Source: Clostridia bacterium (lineage in GTDB: Bacteria > Bacillota_A > Clostridia > Oscillospirales > CAG-272). Taken from it: DNA of 7,848 nucleotides. The notes beneath the pieces are model-generated. The model saw only the letters and a list, made by a program, of their open reading frames with translations. It searched no databases and was not told the DNA's origin. A program made the translations under genes and the position numbers. The DNA lies in the NCBI GenBank assembly GCA_017533545.1, contig JAFXHW010000055.1, forward strand, positions 1 through 7,848, given 5' to 3'. Positions within the stretch are counted from its first letter, which is position 1. Every line of letters starts with the position of its first letter. Positions 1-5,593 of the stretch are shown here, piece after piece.

Positions 1-710
1 CCTCCGCGTGTGTTTGCGCGTATCATATACTTTGCCATTTCCTCGGTTGCGAATTTCGCTCTGCCGTGCTCGCGATCCTCGTTGTTGAAGGCTCTTACCA
101 CACGGAGCCCCGACAGTCGTTCTCTGACGATTTTATTCTGCATATCAACGTACTTGTCCGATTTATCCCACATATCATAAAGAGGGCGCATAAGAACAAG
201 TACCAAAATAAGAATCGGAGGGATCGACAGCATAAATACAGCCGACAAAACGGGATCTGCTAAAAAAGCCAAAACTGCCGACCCGACAAACATAACGGGC
301 ACGGTAAAAAGGGTGTAAGGCAGGCTTGTGACAGTGCCCTCGACGTGCCAAATATCATCGGTAGCTCTCGTCAAAAGTCCAGAGGGGCCGATTTTCGTGT
401 AATTCGTGTAGGAAAGGGAATTGATTTTTTCAAAGGTTATGCGGCAGAGATCGGATGAATAGCCCGCAGAAACAGCGGTGTTGAGCTTTGCGCTAACAAC
501 GTTTGATGAAACCGATACGATTGCCAAAAATACCATTATTATTGCGTATTGCCACACAAGGTGTATATTCTGCTCCGAGATGCCTTTTTCGACGATCTCG
601 CTCATAACGAAGGGCATTAAAAGCGAGCAGATCATGCCTATGCCGTCGATCAAGGCAACTCCCGCAAGCTTTTTTCGATAGGGTTTCAGTAATTCAATCA
701 GTTTTTTCAT
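1..710 (-). CDS. ABC exporter, N-terminal transmembrane domain (partial, 3' end outside window)
   Basis: The open frame starts at the ATG complementary to 708-710 and runs off the left edge after 236 codons, so the ATP-binding domain is not visible. The protein opens MKKLIELLKPYRKKLAGVAL, typical of half-transporters of the multidrug/lipid/peptide exporter class (type I ABC exporter fold). Hydrophobic segments lie near residues 14-36, 50-72 and 125-170. Family motifs include GLLTRATDDIWHVE (the usual position of SRLTNDV) and ERLSGLRVVRAFNNEDRE (the family's GIRVIKAFNRE) just before the edge. The start is fixed by an in-frame TGA 18 bases upstream. No good Shine-Dalgarno precedes it (only CAAAGACAAAA), which is odd for a gene behind such a strong promoter. 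It lies downstream of a short ORF and two intrinsic terminators, suggesting attenuation control. Drug efflux is the likeliest role by analogy with BmrCD-type pumps, but the substrate cannot be read here. Class is confident; substrate is not. Confidence 0.9.
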   Translation of the reverse strand, partial: MKKLIELLKPYRKKLAGVALIDGIGMICSLLMPFVMSEIVEKGISEQNIHLVWQYAIIMVFLAIVSVSSNVVSAKLNTAVSAGYSSDLCRITFEKINSLSYTNYTKIGPSGLLTRATDDIWHVEGTVTSLPYTLFTVPVMFVGSAVLAFLADPVLSAVFMLSIPPILILVLVLMRPLYDMWDKSDKYVDMQNKIVRERLSGLRVVRAFNNEDREHGRAKFATEEMAKYMIRANTRG

Positions 711-755
711 TTTTGTCTTTGATTTTCAGTTGATGGTTTATCTCCGAAAGAAAAG

Positions 756-792
756 ATAAAGCACCCGTGACGAGCCGCCGCGGGTGCTTTAT
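756..792 (-). terminator. second intrinsic terminator between the short ORF and the ABC exporter
   Basis: Perfect 12-bp inverted repeat, 756-767 with 781-792 (core AAAGCACCCG / CGGGTGCTTT), around a 13-nt GC-rich loop. On the minus strand the stem is followed by the U-rich run UCUUUUCUUU, so it points towards the exporter. The plus-strand flank (TTTATTGCC) is poorer, so minus-strand function is favoured. Confidence 0.8.
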
Positions 793-802
793 TGCCGTAT
801 AA

Positions 803-837
803 ACAAAAATCCCCGGGGCGTAACTCTACGCACCGGG
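803..837 (-). terminator. first intrinsic terminator after the 23-codon ORF
   Basis: Stem 812-822 with 827-837: ten base pairs and one internal mismatch (817/832), closed by a 4-nt loop at 823-826. On the minus strand it is followed by GAUUUUUGUUU. It begins 27 nt after the stop codon of the short ORF, a distance at which a ribosome at the stop could influence folding upstream of the stem. Confidence 0.85.
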
Positions 838-864
838 AAAACAGATCATCGGTTAAATGACGCG

Positions 865-936
865 TTATACCTTACTATCCTCGGAGGCGAGTACGTTAAT
901 TTTGACAGAATTGCAATTACAAGTGCGGTTGGTCAT
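865..936 (-). CDS. 23-residue peptide, candidate regulatory leader peptide
   Basis: ATG complementary to 934-936, stop TAA at 865-867. The product reads MTNRTCNCNSVKI followed by NVLASEDSKV. A very strong Shine-Dalgarno, AAAGGAGGAGAA (941-952), ends four bases before the ATG, and a consensus sigma-A promoter lies just upstream, so translation is very likely. The peptide has a Cys-Asn-Cys motif at residues 6-8, no hydrophobic membrane segment and no secretion signal, so it does not look like a toxin or a bacteriocin precursor. Two intrinsic terminators and then an ABC exporter follow it. I do not recognise a named family. Its likely job, by analogy with BmrB and other translated leaders, is to sense stalled ribosomes and control exporter transcription. 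A small stand-alone protein, or a cysteine-sensing leader using the two close Cys codons, are alternatives. Confidence 0.7.
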   Translation of the reverse strand: MTNRTCNCNSVKINVLASEDSKV

Positions 937-972
937 TGTATTCTCCTCCTTTCGTAAAATTTCTTGAATGGT

Positions 973-1001
973 ATTGTACCACGGTTTTGTTCCTTTGTCA
1001 A
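973..1001 (-). promoter_or_regulatory. sigma-A promoter for the short ORF / ABC exporter unit
   Basis: On the minus strand TTGACA (996-1001), a 17-bp spacer and TACAAT (973-978). This is a full -35 match and a 5/6 match to TATAAT at ideal spacing. The start point would be near 966, about 30 nt before the short ORF. It lies immediately beyond the cotJ terminator, so the exporter unit is transcribed separately from the spore-coat operon. Confidence 0.88.
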
Positions 1002-1058
1002 TAGCGAAGCGGAAATTTTTTCAATGCACATGAAGGATGCTTTTGTTTGTTGCGTTGC

Positions 1059-1101
1059 ATGAAAAATACGAGAGACACCGAAATGCTCTCGTATTTTTCA
1101 T
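1059..1101 (-). terminator. terminator of the cotJ operon
   Basis: Perfect 15-bp inverted repeat (1060-1074 with 1086-1100), extended to 16 by the A-T pair 1059/1101, around an 11-nt loop. Each arm has a GC-containing inner part (ACGAGAG/CTCTCGT) and an A5/T5 outer part, so transcripts in both directions would end in a hairpin plus U-tract. It lies about 60 nt past the cotJC stop and separates cotJ from the next promoter. Confidence 0.85.
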
Positions 1102-1163
1102 TATTGCCGTGATGTCCGGATACTGTATACAGACCAGCGCAGCACGGTTGTTTATGATGACAC

Positions 1164-1772
1164 TCAGCAGCCTTTGGGGTCGAACGACGGGTTTACGGCA
1201 TACATATTGGACTGATTTGCGAAATGGTCCTGCGCGATCGTGAGGCATTCCGCAAAGCGCTGATAGTGTACTATCTCGCGCTCACGTAAGAATCGTATTA
1301 CGTCGATAACGTCGGGGTCATCTGCCAGACGCAGTATGTTGTCGTATGTAACGCGCGCTTTCTGCTCGGCTGCGAGGTCCTCGTTAAGGTCGGCAAGCAC
1401 GTCACCCTTTACGGCAAAGGTCATGGCCGAAAAGGGAACACCCGATGCCGCTTGCGGATAAACTCCGGTGGTGTGGTCGACAAAGTAGGTGTCAAATCCC
1501 TGACGCTTGATCTCGTCGATCGAAAGATTGCGGGTGAGCTGATATACGATGGCCGATATCATCTCGACATGAGCAAGTTCTTCGGTTCCAATATCGGTCA
1601 GCATGCCGACGATCTTTCTGTCGGGCATCGAAAAACGCTGCGAAAGATAGCGCAGCGATGCGCCGAGTTCACCATCGGGACCGCCAAGCTGGGTGATTAT
1701 GATCTTCGCCATTGCCGGATTGGGATTTTTGATCTTTACCGGGTACTGAAGTGTTCTGTCATAGCTCCACAT
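1164..1772 (-). CDS. cotJC: spore coat protein CotJC, manganese-catalase family
   Basis: A 202-residue protein that follows the CotJC family from start (MWSYDRTLQYPVKIKNPNP) to end (NPSFDPKGC). It has the dimanganese four-helix-bundle fold. Candidate metal ligands are Glu35 in GPDGELGAS, Glu65 and His68 in TEELAHVEM, Glu136 in AAEQKAR, and Glu166 with His169 in REREIVHYQRF. All expected positions are filled, so a bound metal centre is plausible; catalase activity is inferred from the superfamily only. The product is an inner spore-coat component made in the mother cell. The ATG is preceded by AAAGGAGG about 11 nt upstream and lies 17 nt after the cotJB stop. It is the last gene of cotJABC, followed by the hairpin at 1059-1101. 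Full length for the family and no sign of damage. Confidence 0.95.
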   Translation of the reverse strand: MWSYDRTLQYPVKIKNPNPAMAKIIITQLGGPDGELGASLRYLSQRFSMPDRKIVGMLTDIGTEELAHVEMISAIVYQLTRNLSIDEIKRQGFDTYFVDHTTGVYPQAASGVPFSAMTFAVKGDVLADLNEDLAAEQKARVTYDNILRLADDPDVIDVIRFLREREIVHYQRFAECLTIAQDHFANQSNMYAVNPSFDPKGC

Positions 1773-1789
1773 ATTGTTTTATTCCTCCT

Positions 1790-2047
1790 TTATCGGCATA
1801 TTTCCCAGGGCCAGGGCGAGTCGTTCCACGTCCATCTGCCGTTTTTGACGGCGGATTTTTGTGTGATCGGCCCACAGTGTTCTTCGTAGGCGGCTACGGC
1901 TTTGCGATAGTGCTCCAGATGTTCTTCAAAGTATTCGACGGCTTCGTGGCAATCGGGATGGGAATCGAGATAGAGGGAGCAGTCGACAAGTGCAAATTGG
2001 CACATCTGCACCTGACGGAGCAGATGATTTCTTTCAAATTCGTTCAT
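1790..2047 (-). CDS. cotJB: spore coat protein CotJB
   Basis: An 85-residue small acidic, aromatic-rich protein of the CotJB family. Recognisable parts are LLRQVQMCQFALVDCSLYLD near the start, DCHEAVEYFEEH in the middle, and the characteristic C-terminal WTWNDSPWPWE. I chose the ATG at 2045-2047 (MNEFERN) over the in-frame ATG 15 bases upstream, because the inner one has GAGGT six bases away and overlaps the cotJA stop in an ATGA junction; the outer one has GAGG touching the start codon. The overlap implies translational coupling with cotJA. The family is needed, with CotJA and CotJC, for incorporation of the CotJ proteins into the spore coat; no enzymatic activity is known. Confidence 0.92.
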   Translation of the reverse strand: MNEFERNHLLRQVQMCQFALVDCSLYLDSHPDCHEAVEYFEEHLEHYRKAVAAYEEHCGPITQKSAVKNGRWTWNDSPWPWEICR

Positions 2048-2256
2048 CGCCTTACCTCGCATCCTCTCACTTTGCCATAACCCATAAACGGCTTATCGAG
2101 TTCTCCGAATATTGTTCCTTTGACGAGCGCAGTTTCTTTGTCGTATATCTTGCGCCAGCTTTGGCAGGGTGCATACACCATCGCGAGCATGGGGTATTCG
2201 CATTTTTCGCGCTGTAATTGAGGTGCTGAGCGCATCGTTTTGCATTGGTTGTTCAA
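2044..2256 (-). CDS. cotJA: spore coat-associated protein CotJA
   Basis: A 70-residue protein with the CotJA core: LAMVYAPCQSWRKIYD followed by GTIFGELDKPFMGYG. The family usually has PWQ where this has PCQ. The frame stays open up to an ATG at 2325, but that start has no ribosome binding site. A TTG at 2254-2256 has AAAGGAAG (2265-2272) about 8 nt upstream and fits the family length, so I favour it; the ATG at residue 8 has no Shine-Dalgarno. First gene of cotJABC, with its stop overlapping the cotJB start by four bases. The role is in the spore coat, and mother-cell expression (sigma-E in Bacillus subtilis) is expected from family knowledge. Confidence 0.88.
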   Translation of the reverse strand: MNNQCKTMRSAPQLQREKCEYPMLAMVYAPCQSWRKIYDKETALVKGTIFGELDKPFMGYGKVRGCEVRR

Positions 2257-2313
2257 TTTCTTTTCTTCCTTTCTCGTTTGTTTTATACCTTGCTTTGGAA
2301 ACGTCTCCGTTGA

Positions 2314-2322
2314 TAGGGTATG
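2314..2322 (-). promoter_or_regulatory. possible sporulation-sigma -10 element for cotJABC
   Basis: On the minus strand CATACCCTA, which fits a sigma-K -10 (CATAnnnTA) and matches most of a sigma-E -10 (CATACAnT). It would place the start about 50 nt before the cotJA TTG. I see no convincing matching -35, so this is a tentative call that rests largely on knowing cotJ is a mother-cell operon. Confidence 0.35.
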
Positions 2323-2384
2323 CATAAGGGGATTAGTTTGACACCGAAAGGATTATTATTCATAAATAGTTTATGTTATTGCAT

Positions 2385-2413
2385 TTGACAAGAACGCGTA
2401 TATATGATATAAT
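2385..2413 (+). promoter_or_regulatory. sigma-A promoter for lon
   Basis: TTGACA (2385-2390), a 17-bp spacer and TATAAT (2408-2413): a perfect consensus promoter. The expected start is near 2420, giving a 5' UTR of about 68 nt before the lon ATG. With no terminator seen in the short gaps downstream, it probably also feeds engB, lysA and the M50 gene. Confidence 0.9.
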
Positions 2414-2419
2414 GTATTA

Positions 2420-2450
2420 TTAAAATCGACTTATTGTCGCCATTTTTTAA
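2420..2450 (+). promoter_or_regulatory. imperfect palindrome at the lon transcription start
   Basis: Outer arms TTAAAA (2420-2425) and TTTTAA (2445-2450), inner arms CGAC (2427-2430) and GTCG (2436-2439), 5-nt centre TTATT. It starts where transcription should start. It could be an operator, or a small 5' UTR hairpin (CGAC/GTCG stem). It is not a CIRCE element, and I see no CtsR direct repeat. Function is inferred only. Confidence 0.35.
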
Positions 2451-2487
2451 AAATACGATATTTATCCAAAAAAGGAAAAAAGATAAA

Positions 2488-4959
2488 ATGCCCAAGTATA
2501 CAGAAAAAATCGAAAAACTAAATCTCCCCGTTGTGCCGGTGCGCGGCCTTGTTGTATTCCCTTCGATCCCGATCAGTTTCGAGATCAATTCAAAGGCTCA
2601 TGCCGCACTCTGCGAGGAGGCAGAAAAATTAGGTGAACAAATATTCTTTGTTTCACAAAAGGATATGGCAAAGGAAAAGATCACTGCCGCAGATCTGTAC
2701 ACGGTAGGAACCGTCGGTAAAATAAAGCAGCTCGTACATATTCCCGAGGGAGGAGTACGAATTGTTGTTGACGGCAAAGCAAGAGCAACCGTCGTTGAAT
2801 ACGACGACAACGCAAATCCGATGCACGCCGAGCTTCTCATAAAATCGATCGAGGTACACGACAACGGAGGCGTTCGCGGAGAGGCTTTGGTGCAGGGAAC
2901 ACACGATGCTCTCGATAATTTCATCGAGTATCTGCCCCGTTTCTCGCCCGAGCTTTCGCTCACCGTTAAATCGCTCAAATCGCCCGGAATACTTGCCGAC
3001 TTTGTTGCCTGCAACGTGCTTATAAGATATGAGGACAAGCAAAAGGTGCTCGAGGAATTTGAGCCCCTTCGCCGCCTTGAGCTGCTCAGCTACATCATGG
3101 AATCGGAGCTGCTCATCATGCGCACCGAAAGCGAGATCCACCGCCGCGTACGCGAGCAGATCGACCAGAATCAGCGCGAGTACTATCTGCGCGAGCAAAT
3201 CAAGGTGATCCAGAACGAGCTCGGACAGGGTGCCGATCTTCCGCTCGGAGATTCGGGCGACGAGGAGATCGACGAATATTTCGCCAAGATCATGGATGCT
3301 CATCTTCCCCAAGAGGTTGAGGAAAAGCTGACAAAGGAGCTTAAAAAGCTCGCAAAAATGCCCTATGCGTCTGCCGAAAGCTCGGTTTTGCGCAACTATC
3401 TCGACGTTTGCCTCGAGATCCCGTGGTGCAAGCTCTCGCGTGACCGCAATGACATTGAGGCCGCCGAAAAGATACTCGAGCGCGACCACGACGGACTTGA
3501 AAAGGTAAAAGAAAGAATTCTTGAATTTATCGCAGTAAAACAGCTCAATCCCGAACTGCGCCATCAGATAATCTGCCTTGTGGGACCTCCCGGCACGGGT
3601 AAGACCTCTATCGGACGCTCCATTGCCACCGCTATGAAGCGCAAATACGTGCGCGTATCGCTCGGCGGTATCCGCGACGAGGCAGACATCCGCGGTCATC
3701 GCAAGACCTACGTCGGCGCGATGCCCGGACGAATCATCAATGCCATCGTTCAGGCGGGCGTGCGCAATCCTCTCATTCTTCTCGACGAGATCGATAAAAT
3801 GACCCGCGATTCGCATGGCGATCCTTCATCGGCAATGCTTGAGGTGCTCGATTCCGAGCAGAATAAGACCTTCCGCGACCATTTCGTAGAGCTGCCGCTC
3901 GATCTCAGCGATTGCGTATTCATCTGCACGGCCAACAGCCTCGATACCATACCGCGTCCCCTTATCGACCGTATGGAGATCATCGAGCTGCACTCCTATT
4001 CGCGCAACGAAAAGCTTTCGATAGCAAAGCATCACCTCATTCCAAAGCAGCTCAAACGCCACGGACTGTCGGGACGCATTTTAAAGATCGCCGACAGCGC
4101 CGTCTTTGAAATGATAGACCATTACACCGCCGAGGCGGGTGTGCGCAATCTTGAACGTGAGATCGGCTCACTTTGCCGCAAGGGAGCAAAGCATCTGCTC
4201 GAAAGCGGAGCAAAGACGCTGAGCATCACCGCGTCGAATATTGCAAAATATCTCGGCCCGCGCAAGATCATGCCCGAGACCATCGCCGAAGAAAACGAGA
4301 TCGGCGTAGTAAACGGCCTTGCATATACCGAAGTCGGAGGAGATCTTTTGAAGGTGGAGGTCGCAGTAATGCCGGGTAACGGCAAACTCGAGCTTACAGG
4401 CTCGCTAGGCGACGTTATGAAGGAATCTGCCCATGCGGCGATCACATATATCCGCTCGCATCATGCTGAGCTCGGTATTGATGCCGACTTTTATAAAACA
4501 AAGGATATCCATATCCACGTGCCCGAGGGGGCAGTGCCGAAGGACGGCCCTTCGGCAGGCGTGACTATCACTACCGCAATGGTCAGCGAGCTTTCGGGAA
4601 CACCCGTTCGCCGCGACGTTGCAATGACTGGTGAGATCACCCTTCGCGGACGTGTACTTGCCATCGGCGGACTTAAAGAGAAGACCATGGCCGCATATCG
4701 CGCGGGAGTGAAGACCGTTCTTATCCCCGCCGAAAACGAGCGCGATCTTGTCAATATCGACAAGACTGTACGCGAAAGCCTTACCTTTATCTGCTGCAAA
4801 ACCGCATCCGACGTGCTGATGCATGCGCTTGTCAGAAAGGAAGAGCTTCCCATTGCCGATGCAAGTGCAAAAACGGCTGAATGTGCCAAAGCCAAAGCGG
4901 ATATAATCGCAAATGTACCCGAAAAGAAGACTCCTGCCCGCACCCGCATCAGCCGCTGA
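2488..4959 (+). CDS. lon: ATP-dependent Lon protease (LonA type)
   Basis: An 823-residue cytoplasmic AAA+ serine protease that degrades misfolded and regulatory proteins. Order of parts: N-terminal substrate-binding domain (LPVVPVRGLVVFP from about residue 12 to about 200), helical linker with the REQIKVIQNELG stretch, Walker A GPPGTGKT (366-373), Walker B LILLDEID (429-436), then the protease domain with catalytic Ser689 in PKDGPSAG and Lys732 in GGLKEK. The 43-residue spacing between the dyad residues is that of E. coli Lon. I start at the ATG with AAAAGGA about 11 nt upstream; a TTG at 2434 in the same frame lies too close to the promoter and has no Shine-Dalgarno. The protein is about 40-50 residues longer than usual bacterial Lon, from an Ala/Lys-rich C-terminal tail after about residue 780. 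First gene of the rightward cluster. Confidence 0.97.
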   Translation: MPKYTEKIEKLNLPVVPVRGLVVFPSIPISFEINSKAHAALCEEAEKLGEQIFFVSQKDMAKEKITAADLYTVGTVGKIKQLVHIPEGGVRIVVDGKARATVVEYDDNANPMHAELLIKSIEVHDNGGVRGEALVQGTHDALDNFIEYLPRFSPELSLTVKSLKSPGILADFVACNVLIRYEDKQKVLEEFEPLRRLELLSYIMESELLIMRTESEIHRRVREQIDQNQREYYLREQIKVIQNELGQGADLPLGDSGDEEIDEYFAKIMDAHLPQEVEEKLTKELKKLAKMPYASAESSVLRNYLDVCLEIPWCKLSRDRNDIEAAEKILERDHDGLEKVKERILEFIAVKQLNPELRHQIICLVGPPGTGKTSIGRSIATAMKRKYVRVSLGGIRDEADIRGHRKTYVGAMPGRIINAIVQAGVRNPLILLDEIDKMTRDSHGDPSSAMLEVLDSEQNKTFRDHFVELPLDLSDCVFICTANSLDTIPRPLIDRMEIIELHSYSRNEKLSIAKHHLIPKQLKRHGLSGRILKIADSAVFEMIDHYTAEAGVRNLEREIGSLCRKGAKHLLESGAKTLSITASNIAKYLGPRKIMPETIAEENEIGVVNGLAYTEVGGDLLKVEVAVMPGNGKLELTGSLGDVMKESAHAAITYIRSHHAELGIDADFYKTKDIHIHVPEGAVPKDGPSAGVTITTAMVSELSGTPVRRDVAMTGEITLRGRVLAIGGLKEKTMAAYRAGVKTVLIPAENERDLVNIDKTVRESLTFICCKTASDVLMHALVRKEELPIADASAKTAECAKAKADIIANVPEKKTPARTRISR

Positions 4960-4984
4960 CATATATTAAAGGAGAGGACAGCAA

Positions 4985-5557
4985 ATGGCAATAAAGATTC
5001 AAAACGCATCTCTTGCCCACGTTTGCGGTATACCCGAACAGTTTCCCGCGACCGATAAACCGCAGGTCTGTTTTTCGGGCCGTTCAAACGTCGGTAAAAG
5101 CTCGCTTATAAATACCATTCTCGGCAGAAAATCGCTGGCGAGAGTGTCGGGTGAACCCGGCAAAACGATAACCGTCAATTTTTACGATATTGACAAACAG
5201 CTCTTTTTGGTCGACTTACCCGGTTACGGCTTTGCAAAACGCACTCCCCAGGAAAGAGAGCGTCTTTTGCTGCTCGGCGACACCTATTTCCGTGCATACG
5301 CTCCCGATCTTTGTGTTCAGCTTATCGATATGAAGGTGGGCGCGACCGCCGACGATATCAACATGATCAATTGGCTCAACGCAACAAAAACACCGTATGT
5401 CATTGCGGCAACCAAATGCGACAAGCTCAATAAGACCCAGCGCGCCGCCGCCTATGCAAAGATCCCCGTCGAGCCCGAGAGCATTATCCCCTTTTCCTCC
5501 CTTACCGGCGAGGGTAAGGACGAGCTCTGGAAGACTATTTTTGAAGCAATAAAATAA
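4985..5557 (+). CDS. engB: ribosome-biogenesis GTPase EngB/YsxC (YihA)
   Basis: A 190-residue TRAFAC-class GTPase, normal length for a protein essential for late 50S subunit assembly in many bacteria. G motifs: G1 GRSNVGKS (32-39), the G2 region PGKT with Thr61 or its neighbour Thr63, G3 DLPGYGFA (from 77), G4 TKCD (143-146), G5 SSL (171-173). The signature VDLPGYGFAK is diagnostic for EngB. The ATG follows AAAGGAGAGG at a good distance and lies 25 bp after the lon stop. The adjacency lon-ysxC is the same as in Bacillus subtilis, supporting both calls and cotranscription from the lon promoter. Confidence 0.96.
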   Translation: MAIKIQNASLAHVCGIPEQFPATDKPQVCFSGRSNVGKSSLINTILGRKSLARVSGEPGKTITVNFYDIDKQLFLVDLPGYGFAKRTPQERERLLLLGDTYFRAYAPDLCVQLIDMKVGATADDINMINWLNATKTPYVIAATKCDKLNKTQRAAAYAKIPVEPESIIPFSSLTGEGKDELWKTIFEAIK

Positions 5558-5593
5558 TATCACGCAACTTTTCTTTGTAAAGGAAAACGATCT

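Larger units (their letters stand above)
711..966 (-). promoter_or_regulatory. candidate leader-peptide attenuator in front of the ABC exporter
   Basis: Seen: one consensus promoter, a roughly 30-nt 5' UTR, a 23-codon ORF with a strong Shine-Dalgarno, two consecutive intrinsic terminators, then the exporter ATG about 45 nt further on, all on the minus strand. No better promoter is visible between the terminators and the exporter, so exporter transcription would have to read through both. Known: BmrB in Bacillus subtilis and several ABC-F resistance genes use a short translated ORF plus terminator so that antibiotic-stalled ribosomes allow read-through. Inferred: the same logic works here. A possible antiterminator pairs ACGCG at the ORF stop (861-865) with UGCGU in the first terminator stem (828-832). 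It is only 5 bp, so it is weak support. The alternative is a free-standing small-protein gene with a double terminator, and an exporter promoter I do not recognise. Confidence 0.5.

Noticed and set aside
1021..1248. Pair of short frames on both strands around the cotJ terminator
   Set aside because: They cross the hairpin at 1059-1101 and the 3' end of cotJC, and have no Shine-Dalgarno.
1452..2217. Plus-strand frames opposite cotJC, cotJB and cotJA
   Set aside because: Shadows of the cotJ operon, with no start signals and no recognisable product.
2338..2366. Second possible lon promoter, TTGACA with 17 bp to CATAAA
   Set aside because: The -35 is perfect but the -10 matches only four of six, and a full-consensus promoter lies 47 bp downstream; likely chance in an AT-rich gap.
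2336..2391. CtsR-type TTTGAC heptamers before lon
   Set aside because: Single TTTGAC matches occur near 2337 and 2384 but are not arranged as the required closely spaced direct repeat; the second is simply part of the promoter -35.
2653..3816. 387-codon open frame on the minus strand, antisense to lon
   Set aside because: It lies entirely within lon, which has full family motifs. The antisense translation shows no recognisable domain and no ribosome binding site; it is a codon-bias shadow.
4405..5087. Overlapping minus-strand frames across the 3' end of lon and the start of engB (185 and 198 codons)
   Set aside because: Both are antisense to genes with clear family motifs, overlap each other, and encode low-complexity Ser/Arg/Ala-rich sequence.
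5558..5593. Lysine riboswitch before lysA
   Set aside because: Only 36 bp separate engB and lysA, far too short for the L-box aptamer, and no terminator is present.
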